Origin: Taklimakanibacter sp050246735 | GTDB taxonomy: Bacteria > Pseudomonadota > Alphaproteobacteria > Rhizobiales > Aestuariivirgaceae | Assembly: GCA_050246735.1 (NCBI GenBank) | Contig: JBFWVM010000001.1 | Coordinates: 1-64,000, forward strand | Direction of reading: 5' to 3' | Length of the DNA stretch: 64,000 nt | Shown: positions 33,561-42,458 of the stretch, piece by piece | How the letters are laid out: every line of letters starts with the position of its first letter | How positions within the stretch are numbered: position 1 is the first letter of the stretch | The notes under the pieces: model-generated | What the model was told of the DNA's origin: nothing | The model's database searches: none | Seen by the model: the letters and a program-made list of their open reading frames with translations, nothing else | Program-made: the position numbers and the translations under genes

Positions 33561-36500
33561 ATGAAATACAAGATCTCGGTGGATACGGGCGGAACCTTCA
33601 CGGACGTCGTCGTCTCCGACGAAGCGGGCAGGCTTTATCTCGCCAAGGCGCTCACCACGCCCCAGCGCGTCTTCGGCGGCCTCAGATCCGCGCTCGATGA
33701 GGGCGCCCGCCAGCTGGACCTCGGCCTCGAAGACTTGCTCGCCCGGACCTCGTCTTTCATCTATGGCACCACCCGCGCCACCAATGCCGTGGTCGAAGGG
33801 CATACCGCGAAAACCGCGCTGCTCACCACGCAGGGATTTCCCGACATCCTCGTCCTGAAGGAGGGCGGCAAGCCCAATCCGCATGAGCTCGATGTCGAAT
33901 ATCCGCCTCCCTACATCCCGAGACACCTGACCTTCGAGGTGACGGAGCGCATCTCCTCGGAAAGCGACGTCGTCGTCGCGCTGGACGAGGCGCAGGTGCG
34001 GCGGATCGGGGCGGAATTGCGCGCCCGCGAGGTCGAGGCGGCCGCCGTCTGTTTCCTCTGGTCGATCAACAATCCCGTTCACGAGGAGCGGGTCGGCGAG
34101 ATTCTGGGCGAGATCTGTCCGGAGATGGCGATCACTCTCTCGCACCGGCTCAACCCGGTAGTCAGGGAGTACCGGCGCTGCTCGGCCGCGGTCATCGATG
34201 CGTCGCTGAAGCCTCTGATGCAACGTCACCTCTCGGAGATGGAGGAGGACCTGCGCGGTGTCGGCTATCGCGGCAAGGTGCTGGTGTCGACCTCCTTCGG
34301 CGGCGTCATGCATGTGGCGGACGTGGTGGAGCGTCCGATCTACCTGGTGCGGTCGGGGCCGGCGATGGCGCCCGTCGCGGGCCTCAACTATGCGCGCATG
34401 GAAGGAAGCTCGTCCGACGTCATCGTATGCGACACCGGGGGCACGACGTTCGACGTCTCCCTCATCCGCAACGGCAACGTCAAGTTCACCCGCGACACAT
34501 GGCTCGGCGGGCAATGGATCGGCCATTGCACCGGACTGTCCTCGGTCGACATCCGCAGCATCGGGGCGGGCGGCGGATCGATCGCCTGGATCGATTCGGG
34601 CGGATTGCTGCGGGTCGGACCGCAAAGCGCCGGCTCCGATCCGGGACCGGCCTGCTATGGGCGGGGCGGCTCTGATCCGACGGTGACCGATGCCGCCCTC
34701 GTGCTCGGCTATCTCGATCCCGACAATTTCCTCGGCGGGCGCATGCGCCTCGACACCGCGGCGGCGCAGGCCGCCATTGCCGGCCTGGCGGACAGGCTGG
34801 GGAGCGGCGCAGAGGAGACGGCCAATTCCATCCTGACGGTCGCGAACGAGCATATGATAAATGCCATCCGCGAGATCACCGTGAACGAAGGCCTCGACCC
34901 GGGCGAGAGCCTCGTCGTGGCCGGGGGCGGTGCCGCCGGCCTGAACATCCTGCCGATCGCGCGCGAGCTCGGCTGCAGGCAGGTGCTGCTGCCCCGGACC
35001 GCCGGCGCGCTGAGCGCATGCGGCGGGCAGTTCTCGGACATCGTCACCGAATTCACCGAAAACTGCTTCACGACGTCGAGAAGCTTCGACCGCGACAGGG
35101 TCAACGCCACCTTGCGGTCGTTGGACGGGAAGGCGAGCGCATTCGCGGAGTCGCTCGGAGTTCCGGTGCAGACGGAACGCCGGATCGACTATATCGTCGA
35201 GGCGCGCTACCTGTTCCAGGTGTGGGAGCTGGAAGTGCCGGTGAGCGCCGGCCGATTTGCCTCCGATGCCGATATCGAAGACCTGGTCGAGGCGTTTCAC
35301 CTCGCCCACGAACGGGTCTTCGCCGTTCGGGATCAAGGCCAGGAAGTGGAGTTCCTGAACTGGAAAGCCCGTCTGTCGGTTGCCCTCGACCACCCGGCGG
35401 CACGGCAGGCAGAGGCGGCGGAAGCAGTCGGCGCGCCTGCCACGCGCAGCGCATGGTTCGGCCCGGCGCGGCACGAGGCCCGCCTATGGCAGGGCCAGAG
35501 CCTGCGGCCGGGCGATGAGATCAACGGACCGGCGCTGATCGTCGAGCCGACGACGACCGTCGTGATCTATCCCGGCATGGTCGCGCGGGTGTCCGGCGCC
35601 GGAAACTATGTCGTCGATACCGGACTCGCGGTTGCGGCGGGCGAGGCCGCCGGTCCGCGCGAGCTCAGCCCGATGCTGATGGCGGTGCTGTCCAACCGGC
35701 TGGACGGCATCGTGCGTGAGATGTCCAACACCCTGCTGCGGGCGGCTCGTTCCGCGGTCATCAATATGGGACGTGATTTTTCCTGCGCCATCTGCACGTC
35801 CGGCAACGAGCTTCTGTCCTCGGCGGAAGGGCTGCCGGTTCACACTTTCGGCATGAACCTGCAGACGAAGGCCATGTGCGATCTGCACAAGGACATGGCC
35901 GACGGCGACGCCTATCTCCACAACGATCCCTATCTCGGCAATTCGCATCCGGCCGACCACACCATTCTGGTGCCGGTCTTCGTCGCGGGCGAGCACATGT
36001 TCACCGCATGCGCCAAGGCCCATCAGGCGGACATAGGCAACAGCCAGCCGACGACCTATTTCGCAGCGGCAAGGGACGTCTACGAGGAAGGCAGCCTCAT
36101 CTTCCCGTGTGTCCGCGTCCAGCAGAACCGCCGGGACGATCCCGACATCATTCGCATGTGCAAGGCGCGCATCCGCGTCCCCGATCAATGGTATGGAGAC
36201 TATCTGGCGGCGGTCGGGGCGGCGCGGGTGGGCGAATTGCGCCTCAAGGAGCTGGTGGCGAAATACGGGCGGGATCTGATCCGCGATTTCATCGGGGCAT
36301 GGTTCGACTATTCCGAGCGCCGCGCGGCGGCGGCGATCCGGAAGCTGCCGTCGCGGCGTCTTTCGCGCGAAGGCCGGCACGACCCGATGCGGCCCTTCCT
36401 GGCGGAGGGCATACCCATCCGGGTCGATCTCGAGATCGACGGCAAGGACGGGCGGGTCACGGTCGACCTGCGCGACAATGTCGACTGCGTCGATTGCGGC

Positions 36501-37436
36501 CTCAACCAGACCGAGGCGACGTCGACCAACAATGCCGTGAACGGGGTCTTCAATTGCCTGGAGCCGGACATCCCGCATAATTCGGGCAGCCTTCGGCGCA
36601 TCGACGTGAAGCTCAGACAGAATTGCGTCGTCGGCATTCCGGAATTTCCGCACAGCTGCTCCATGGCGACGACCAATGTGGCGCACTGGCTGGTCAATCT
36701 CACCCAGTCGGCCTTCGCGGAGCTCGGAGACGGCTTCGGCCTGGCGGAGGGCGGCGGCGCAATGGCTCTCGGACTGGGCGTGATCTCCGGAGCCGACGGC
36801 AGACGCGGCGGGGCGCGCTATGTGAACCAATTGATCCTGGGCGTGAACGGCGGTCCCGCCTCGGCGAGGTCGGACGGCTGGATCATGTATGGCCTTCCGG
36901 TCGTCGGCGGCATCATGTACCGCGACAGCATCGAGGTCGACGAACTGAAGCATCCGATCTACATCAAGGAGCTGCGGCTGATCGCCGATACCGGCGGCGC
37001 GGGCCGTTACCGCGGGGCCCCGGCATGCCGGATCACGCTCGCACCGAAATCCGATCCCGTGACCGTCGTCATCCCCTGCGACATGCAGGAAAATCCGCCG
37101 CGCGGCGTGCGCGGCGGATTGCCGGGAGCGGCGGCCGAGACGCGGCTGATCTCGCCCGACGGCATGGCGAAGCGGCTGCCGAACTTCGTGACCGTGCAGC
37201 TCGAGCCGGGATTCGAATTGACGGGCCGCGACAATGGCGGCGGCGGCTATGGCGATCCGCGCGAGCGCGATCCCGAACGGGTGTTGCAGGACGTGCGCGA
37301 AGGCTATGTGACGCCGGACGCGGCGGCGACCGCCTATGGCGTGGTCCTCAAGCAGGATCCAGGCGGCGGATGGTCGATCGACAGGACGGCAACCGCAACG
37401 CGGCGGACCCTCATGCCCTCGCGGCGCGTCGCCTGA
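33561..37436 (+). CDS. Fused HyuA-HyuB protein, 5-oxoprolinase-like
   Basis: 1291 residues, the size of bacterial 5-oxoprolinase. Residues 1-690 are a HyuA half: VDTGGTFTDVVVS at 6-18, then 'YGTTRATNAVVEG', 'VCDTGGTTFDVSL' and 'GAGGGSIAWIDSGG'. From about residue 700 follows a HyuB half: 'LSNRLDGIVREMSNTLLRAA', 'AYLHNDPYLGNSHPADH', 'CDMQENPPRGVRGG' and 'GRDNGGGGYGDPRERDP'. 5-Oxoprolinase opens 5-oxoproline to glutamate with ATP, but hydantoin-type enzymes share this fused form. The importer upstream and the nearby pyroglutamyl peptidase support an oxoproline-like substrate by inference. The start has GAGGAACC ahead of the ATG. Confidence 0.88.
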   Translation: MKYKISVDTGGTFTDVVVSDEAGRLYLAKALTTPQRVFGGLRSALDEGARQLDLGLEDLLARTSSFIYGTTRATNAVVEGHTAKTALLTTQGFPDILVLKEGGKPNPHELDVEYPPPYIPRHLTFEVTERISSESDVVVALDEAQVRRIGAELRAREVEAAAVCFLWSINNPVHEERVGEILGEICPEMAITLSHRLNPVVREYRRCSAAVIDASLKPLMQRHLSEMEEDLRGVGYRGKVLVSTSFGGVMHVADVVERPIYLVRSGPAMAPVAGLNYARMEGSSSDVIVCDTGGTTFDVSLIRNGNVKFTRDTWLGGQWIGHCTGLSSVDIRSIGAGGGSIAWIDSGGLLRVGPQSAGSDPGPACYGRGGSDPTVTDAALVLGYLDPDNFLGGRMRLDTAAAQAAIAGLADRLGSGAEETANSILTVANEHMINAIREITVNEGLDPGESLVVAGGGAAGLNILPIARELGCRQVLLPRTAGALSACGGQFSDIVTEFTENCFTTSRSFDRDRVNATLRSLDGKASAFAESLGVPVQTERRIDYIVEARYLFQVWELEVPVSAGRFASDADIEDLVEAFHLAHERVFAVRDQGQEVEFLNWKARLSVALDHPAARQAEAAEAVGAPATRSAWFGPARHEARLWQGQSLRPGDEINGPALIVEPTTTVVIYPGMVARVSGAGNYVVDTGLAVAAGEAAGPRELSPMLMAVLSNRLDGIVREMSNTLLRAARSAVINMGRDFSCAICTSGNELLSSAEGLPVHTFGMNLQTKAMCDLHKDMADGDAYLHNDPYLGNSHPADHTILVPVFVAGEHMFTACAKAHQADIGNSQPTTYFAAARDVYEEGSLIFPCVRVQQNRRDDPDIIRMCKARIRVPDQWYGDYLAAVGAARVGELRLKELVAKYGRDLIRDFIGAWFDYSERRAAAAIRKLPSRRLSREGRHDPMRPFLAEGIPIRVDLEIDGKDGRVTVDLRDNVDCVDCGLNQTEATSTNNAVNGVFNCLEPDIPHNSGSLRRIDVKLRQNCVVGIPEFPHSCSMATTNVAHWLVNLTQSAFAELGDGFGLAEGGGAMALGLGVISGADGRRGGARYVNQLILGVNGGPASARSDGWIMYGLPVVGGIMYRDSIEVDELKHPIYIKELRLIADTGGAGRYRGAPACRITLAPKSDPVTVVIPCDMQENPPRGVRGGLPGAAAETRLISPDGMAKRLPNFVTVQLEPGFELTGRDNGGGGYGDPRERDPERVLQDVREGYVTPDAAATAYGVVLKQDPGGGWSIDRTATATRRTLMPSRRVA

Positions 37437-37451
37437 AACCGGACATTGCGA

Positions 37452-38756
37452 ATGGCAGACAACTCGAAATCTCCGGCGCCTTCGGAGCTTTGCCGCGTCT
37501 TGCGCGGTCTCGCGGCCAAGCGGCGCGACTGGGCCGTCGACGCGCTGTGCCGGCTCGTTCGCGCGGAGACGGTTCTCGGCAATGAAGCCGAGGGGCAGGA
37601 CATCATGGCGCGGATGTTCGAGGACATGGGCCTCGCCGTCGACCGCTTCGACTGCGACTATGCCGGGCTCGCCGCGCGTCGCGGCTATGCCGCTCCGGTC
37701 GTCGGTTCTTCGGCGGGACGGCCCAATGTGGTCGGAATTTACGATCCGCCCGCTCCCGCGGCCGGACGGTCCCTGGTCCTCAATGGCCATATCGACGTCG
37801 TGCCGGCGGGGGCTCCGTCGAGCTGGGCCAGCCCTCCGTTCGATCCCCAGGTGAGGGACGGCAAGGTCTTCGGCCGCGGCGCCGGCGACATGAAGGCCGG
37901 GCTTGTCGCCAATTGCCTGGCCTTCGAGCTCATCAGGGACGCAGGCCTGGCGCCTGCCTCGCGCGTCACCTATCAATCGGTGATCGAGGAGGAATGCACG
38001 GGTCTCGGCACGCTGGCCTGCCTTGCGCGCGGCTATTCCGGCGACGGAGCCATCATTCCAGAGCCGTTCGGCCGGACGATCCTGGTCGCCCAGCTCGGCG
38101 TGCTGTGGGTCGAGATCGAGGCCACCGGCCGCTCGGCGCATGTCCTCGACACGTCGCGCGGACTGAACGCCATCCTTGCCCTCTACAAGATCCATGAGGC
38201 TCTGCGCGCGCTCGAGGCCAAGTGGAACCTCCCGGAAAACCGGCCTGCCGCCTATCGGGAGACGTCGCATCCCATCAATTTCAATCTCGGCGTCATCGAG
38301 GGCGGCGACTGGCCGTCGAGCGTCCCGCAGAGAGCCAGAATGCAGGTCCGCGTCTCGTTCTTTCCGGAGCAGGACCTGACGGAAGTGAAGCGCCGGGTCG
38401 AGGAGACCGTCCGGCGCGAAGTCGCCGCCCGCGAGGACCTGGCCGGCATCGGTGTGACGCTGAATTTCCGAGGACATGCGGCCGAGGGCTATGTGGCGCC
38501 GCGCTCGGAATTCCTGGAGCGGCTGAAAACGGCGCATAGGACGGTCGCCGGCGGCGTGCCCTCCGAGCTTGCCTCCACGGCGACCACCGATACCCGCTTT
38601 TTCCAGATCTATGACGGCGTTCCGGCCACATGCTACGGGCCGGTCGGAGGCAATTTTCACGGCGTGGACGAATGGGTCGACATCGAGAGTATGCTCGACG
38701 TCGCCGTCGTGCTGGCGCTGTTCACCGCCGATTGGTGCGGGCTTCTCCATGCGTGA
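37452..38756 (+). CDS. M20-family deacylase, ArgE/DapE type
   Basis: About 434 residues from ATG 37452, 15 bp after the HyuAB stop. The M20 metal site is complete: NGHIDVVPAG, GRGAGDMKAG, 'EEECTGLG', 'IIPEPFG' and FHGVDEW, with the dimerisation His in 'GRSAHVLDT'. Such enzymes remove an acyl or carbamoyl group from an amino acid. As the last gene of the import and ring-opening operon it probably acts on the linear product. It converges on the binding-protein-like gene at 38781-40016 with a 24-bp gap. Confidence 0.87.
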   Translation: MADNSKSPAPSELCRVLRGLAAKRRDWAVDALCRLVRAETVLGNEAEGQDIMARMFEDMGLAVDRFDCDYAGLAARRGYAAPVVGSSAGRPNVVGIYDPPAPAAGRSLVLNGHIDVVPAGAPSSWASPPFDPQVRDGKVFGRGAGDMKAGLVANCLAFELIRDAGLAPASRVTYQSVIEEECTGLGTLACLARGYSGDGAIIPEPFGRTILVAQLGVLWVEIEATGRSAHVLDTSRGLNAILALYKIHEALRALEAKWNLPENRPAAYRETSHPINFNLGVIEGGDWPSSVPQRARMQVRVSFFPEQDLTEVKRRVEETVRREVAAREDLAGIGVTLNFRGHAAEGYVAPRSEFLERLKTAHRTVAGGVPSELASTATTDTRFFQIYDGVPATCYGPVGGNFHGVDEWVDIESMLDVAVVLALFTADWCGLLHA

Positions 38757-38780
38757 AGGCGAAGTCCCGGCGCCACCGGG

Positions 38781-40016
38781 TCAGATAGCGGACCGCTTGC
38801 CAAACCATGCGGGCATCATGAACTTGTCGGCATTGTAGGGAGCCGGGGCGATCAGCGCCAGCCGCCCTTCCGTGTTCTGGACCTGATAGAAGAGATGGGG
38901 CAGCCCGAGGCTCGGGTCGTGAACCTGGTCGGGATAGGGAACGGCGGCCTGCCATTGCGGATGATAGCGGATCGTGCCGGCGACACCGCGATAGGAGGTT
39001 TCCAGCAGGGCGCGCGCGACCTTCTTGTTCCGGGCGAACTCGCCGGGGCGCCCGGTGCCTCCCGCGATCGATGCGGCGATCGCATAGTGCTTGAGCGCAT
39101 TGTAGCACTGGCATCCGATCTGCGGCGTGGAGGGCTGCCCGAAGCGTGCGATGTAGCGGCGCGCGAAATCCTCGCCCGGCTCGTCGCGCAGGAGCCCGGT
39201 GACCGCGCTCACGATCACCCCGAGAGCGCTCTCCTTCGCCTTGTCGACGAAAGCCTGGTGCATGGCGCCGTATTGCAGATAGACGAGGCTGTTGGTCGGC
39301 GCTTGCGCGAACTGGGTCTGAAAGCTCGCGAGATCGCTGGCGTAAAAATGCGTGTTGGCGATGACCGACGGCTTGACCGACTGGGCCTCAGCGATGGCTT
39401 CCCGCCAGTCGGTCCGCGGCGTCGATACGATATGCGGGCCGAAGCCGACCGTCCAGCCGAACTTTCCGGCCGCCGACGCCATGGCGTTGGCGATGACGAT
39501 GGAATAGGGCTTGGTCCCGGAAATGATGGCGATGCGATTGCTCTCCGGCTCCCATTGGCCGGTGTCGCGCAGCCATGAGATGAACCGAATGAAGCCCTGA
39601 CCATACCAGTATTCGGCGGGGTTCGCCATGAAGCAGCCGAAATAGCGCTCGGGATTGCTGAGCACGGTGTCGTGATGCTGAAGCAGCGTATTGTGGTTGA
39701 TGTAGATGATGCCGGCATCGGCGATGATCTCGTATTCGGAATTCTGCGGACCGATATTGTAGCCGTTGACGATCGCATGGACGCCATGATCCTGGATCAG
39801 CCGTGCGGCGGCCGCGACGACCTCCTCCGCGCTCTGGCGCCCGGTATCCATGAAGATCGGCCGGATCGGACGGTCCAGGATGCCGCCGCGCTGGTTGAGC
39901 TCTTCCGCGGCCAGGAGGATGCCCTTGCGGAACTCCATGCCGTCGACCGCGGAGGGACCGGTCAGGGGAACCATGCTGCCGAGCGGAATCACTGTCTTGT
40001 CGTCTCCGCTCGTCAT
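38781..40016 (-). CDS. Signal-less amide/urea-type substrate-binding protein, probable cytoplasmic sensor
   Basis: 411 residues of the Peripla_BP_5/6 (AmiC, FmdD, UrtA-like) fold, for example 'LGSMVPLTGPSAVDGMEFRKG', 'ERYFGCFMANPAEYWYGQG' and 'SLVYLQYGAMHQAF'. The N-terminus (MTSGDDKTVIPLGS) starts directly with the first beta strand and has no signal peptide, so it should stay in the cytoplasm. P. aeruginosa AmiC is a known cytoplasmic amide sensor with this fold. The ATG overlaps the stop of the hybrid kinase gene (ATGA), which strongly couples the two. A role as ligand sensor for the kinase is inferred. Confidence 0.8.
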   Translation of the reverse strand: MTSGDDKTVIPLGSMVPLTGPSAVDGMEFRKGILLAAEELNQRGGILDRPIRPIFMDTGRQSAEEVVAAAARLIQDHGVHAIVNGYNIGPQNSEYEIIADAGIIYINHNTLLQHHDTVLSNPERYFGCFMANPAEYWYGQGFIRFISWLRDTGQWEPESNRIAIISGTKPYSIVIANAMASAAGKFGWTVGFGPHIVSTPRTDWREAIAEAQSVKPSVIANTHFYASDLASFQTQFAQAPTNSLVYLQYGAMHQAFVDKAKESALGVIVSAVTGLLRDEPGEDFARRYIARFGQPSTPQIGCQCYNALKHYAIAASIAGGTGRPGEFARNKKVARALLETSYRGVAGTIRYHPQWQAAVPYPDQVHDPSLGLPHLFYQVQNTEGRLALIAPAPYNADKFMMPAWFGKRSAI

Positions 40017-41569
40017 CCCGGAGCCCTCGGAGCAGAGGCGAAGTTGGCGGGCTCGAAGAGAAGATTGTGCATCATGACCCGCAGGCGCGGCGGGCTGACG
40101 GGCTTGATCAGCACGGGAAGGCCGCTTTCGGCGATATCCGCCACGACCTTGGGATCTATGTCGGCCGTGACGATGACGGCGGGGATTTCCCTGCCCAGGA
40201 GCTTGCGGATGTTGCCCACCACCGTGGTGCCGATCTGGCCGCGAAGGCTGTAGTCGGCTATGATGAGCTGCGGCGGCTGACTGCCGCCGGCCAAATGCCG
40301 ATGCGCCTCCTCTTCGCAGGAGACCGCTCTCACCTTCAGCCCCCAGCGCTCCAGGAGCTCCTTCATGGCCTGGCGCAGCACCTCGTCGTCCTCGATCAGC
40401 AGGACCGATATGCCGGCGAACTCGCCGCCCACCGTCTCGCTTATCTCCGGCGCGACGGCATCGCTCTGCCAGATGTCGCCGACCGGGACCTCGACCGAGA
40501 AGACCGAGCCTCTTCCTTCGACCGACCGGACCTTGATCTCATGGCCGAGCAGGGCGGCGAGGCGCTGGACGATGTTCAGGCCGAGGCCAAGGCCCCGCCG
40601 TTTCACCCGGCGCTCGTCGGGAACCTGATAGAATTCCTGGAAGATGCGCTCCAGATCCGCCGCGGCGATGCCCTTGCCGGTGTCCCAGACCTCGATCCGC
40701 ACCGCCCGGTCGGAATGCCGGCACCCGACGACGATGCCGCCGACGTCGGTGTAGCGTATGGCATTGGCGACTAGGTTGGTCAGGATCCTCTCGAGCAGCG
40801 CCTTGTCCGAGACGACGGCGCCCCGGGTCGGGGCGAGCCTGAAGCGCAGGCCCTTTTCCTGCGCCAGATGCCGGAACTGCAGCTCGATGCGCTCGAAGAT
40901 CTGCGACAGCTGAAACGTGGATATGCGGGGCACGATCTGGCCGGCATCGAGCTGGCCGATCTGCAACAGCGCGCCAAGCAGGTCCTCCATGATCGAGACC
41001 GAAATGTCCATGGCGTGCAGCAGGTCCCTGCGGTGCTCCTCGTCCGCCTCGCCGATGCAGTTGAAGATCAGTATGCGCAGGGTCGACAGAGGCTGGCGGA
41101 GATCGTGATTGGCGGCGCGCAGGAACCGCGACTTGGCTTCGCTGGACGCGTCGGCCTCCGCCTTGGCCTGGCGCAAGGCCAGCTCGGTCAGCTTGCTGGC
41201 GGTCACGTCCTGGAAAGTCAGCGTCATTCCGCCCCTGAGCGCCGGAGTGTGGACCATCTGGATGGTGCGGCCGTCTGCCATCGGCTGGTCGAACTGCTGC
41301 TCCAGGCCGAAGTCCGAAAGCGCGGCGGTCCACCTCAGACGCGTGGTATCGAGGATGAACTCGTTCGATTCGGCGACGCGGCGCGCGAGCTCTTCGTAGG
41401 TCAGCCGGCCGATCGAGCGGACATCGAGGTCGAAGGTGGTGAGAAACGACCGGTTGGCATGAACGAGGACGCGATTGCGGTCGAAGATCCCGATGCCGCC
41501 GGTCAGGCCCTCGAGGCCTTCCAGTATCCGGTCCTGACCCGCATCGAACGGCGAAATCCTGTCGGCCAA
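40013..41569 (-). CDS. Soluble hybrid histidine kinase (PAS, HisKA, HATPase, receiver)
   Basis: 518 residues from TTG 41569, 3 bp after the response-regulator stop. No membrane segment is visible. Order: PAS-like domain (about 15-125), HisKA with phospho-acceptor His155 in 'AANHDLRQPLSTLR', HATPase (N box 'LTNLVANAIRYT', D296 in 'DTGKG', 'GLGLGLNI'), and a C-terminal receiver with Asp439 in 'LIIADYSLRG' and Lys489. A soluble kinase needs an intracellular signal; the coupled signal-less binding protein is the obvious candidate. The output is probably the LuxR-type regulator upstream in the same operon. Confidence 0.9.
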   Translation of the reverse strand: MADRISPFDAGQDRILEGLEGLTGGIGIFDRNRVLVHANRSFLTTFDLDVRSIGRLTYEELARRVAESNEFILDTTRLRWTAALSDFGLEQQFDQPMADGRTIQMVHTPALRGGMTLTFQDVTASKLTELALRQAKAEADASSEAKSRFLRAANHDLRQPLSTLRILIFNCIGEADEEHRRDLLHAMDISVSIMEDLLGALLQIGQLDAGQIVPRISTFQLSQIFERIELQFRHLAQEKGLRFRLAPTRGAVVSDKALLERILTNLVANAIRYTDVGGIVVGCRHSDRAVRIEVWDTGKGIAAADLERIFQEFYQVPDERRVKRRGLGLGLNIVQRLAALLGHEIKVRSVEGRGSVFSVEVPVGDIWQSDAVAPEISETVGGEFAGISVLLIEDDEVLRQAMKELLERWGLKVRAVSCEEEAHRHLAGGSQPPQLIIADYSLRGQIGTTVVGNIRKLLGREIPAVIVTADIDPKVVADIAESGLPVLIKPVSPPRLRVMMHNLLFEPANFASAPRAPG

Positions 41570-41572
41570 GCT

Positions 41573-42238
41573 CTAGGTGGTCCCGCTTCTGGTGGTGTTC
41601 GCCCTGTTCACGGCGTAGTGGATCGCTGCGGAGCGGTCCGGCAAGCCGAGCTTCTTCATGAGATTGCCGAGATGCACCCGCACCGTGTGGGCCCTGAGAT
41701 CGAGCTGTTCGGCAATGCGCTGGACGGACAGCCCCTGGCCCAGGAGCTCGACGATTTCCTGCTCCCTTCTGGTCAGAACGTCGCCGGCGCGGTCGTCGGC
41801 CTGCGGCGCCGCGCGGAGCGGCCTGGATTCCCCCAGGCCCTGCTTCTCGATCAGGCGTCTCGGGAAATAGACATCGCCCGCCAGGATGAGCTCGAAGGCG
41901 CGCTCGACCTCGGGACCGCTCGCGGATTTGGGGACATAGCCGATGACGCCGCTCTCCAAAGCGCGCATGACATAGGCGGGATCCTCGTGGACCGAGACGA
42001 CGACGACCGGCGCGTTGGGGAACTCGCGGCGCAGGCGCTTCAGGCCGTCGAACTCGCTGAAGCCCGGCATGATCAGATCGACAAGAACGAGATCCATGTC
42101 GGGATTGCGCCTCAGGATATCCATCGCTTCGTGGAAGGTGCCGGCTTCCAGGGTGACGTGCGACCCTTTCAGGCGGCGGATGACCTGCTTGAGCGATTCC
42201 CTCACGACCCAATGGTCGTCAGCAATGAGAATTTTCAT
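41573..42238 (-). CDS. NarL/FixJ-type response regulator
   Basis: 221 residues. The receiver domain (1-120) has acidic Asp8/Asp9, phospho-acceptor Asp54 in 'VLVDLIMPG' and Lys104. The LuxR-type helix-turn-helix (about 150-212) reads LTRREQEIVELLGQGLSVQR followed by IAEQLDLRAHTVRVHLGNLM. It is first in the sensor operon and diverges from the amide importer operon across a 220-bp region with repeated CTAG boxes, which are probable binding sites. Expected role: phosphorylation-dependent activation of the amide genes. Confidence 0.92.
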   Translation of the reverse strand: MKILIADDHWVVRESLKQVIRRLKGSHVTLEAGTFHEAMDILRRNPDMDLVLVDLIMPGFSEFDGLKRLRREFPNAPVVVVSVHEDPAYVMRALESGVIGYVPKSASGPEVERAFELILAGDVYFPRRLIEKQGLGESRPLRAAPQADDRAGDVLTRREQEIVELLGQGLSVQRIAEQLDLRAHTVRVHLGNLMKKLGLPDRSAAIHYAVNRANTTRSGTT

Positions 42239-42279
42239 CGGCCGCCTGGTGAAACTGATCCATTGCTCCTTTGAGCACG

Positions 42280-42433
42280 ATCTAGATGAATCGTCTAGTT
42301 CTTCCTTCGGCTTCCGGTCTCAGGAAAATGCGCAACGCCGGATTCCGAAACTATTGACCTATTCGCAAAAGGATAGCAGGATCGTCTAGTTGATATCTAG
42401 CGATTTTGGATGTTTAATAGAATAAACGTCTAG
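42280..42433. promoter_or_regulatory. Repeated CTAG-containing boxes between sensor and amide operons
   Basis: CGTCTAG occurs three times in the same orientation (42292-42298, 42383-42389, 42427-42433). ATCTAGAT (42280-42287) and ATCTAG (42395-42400) add two more. CTAG is usually rare in GC-rich proteobacterial DNA, so five in 154 bp is striking. They flank the AT-rich promoter area and are candidate sites for the adjacent LuxR-type regulator. No -35/-10 pair could be assigned with confidence. Confidence 0.6.
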
Positions 42434-42458
42434 AAAAATCGAGGAACAGGAGGGTGTG

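Noticed and set aside
32343..38750. Very long open frames on the minus strand opposite the PotA, HyuAB and M20 genes
   Set aside because: They lack family motifs, are rich in Arg/Pro/Gly/Ala, and mirror the third-codon GC bias of the genes on the plus strand. The plus-strand proteins are complete and well recognised.
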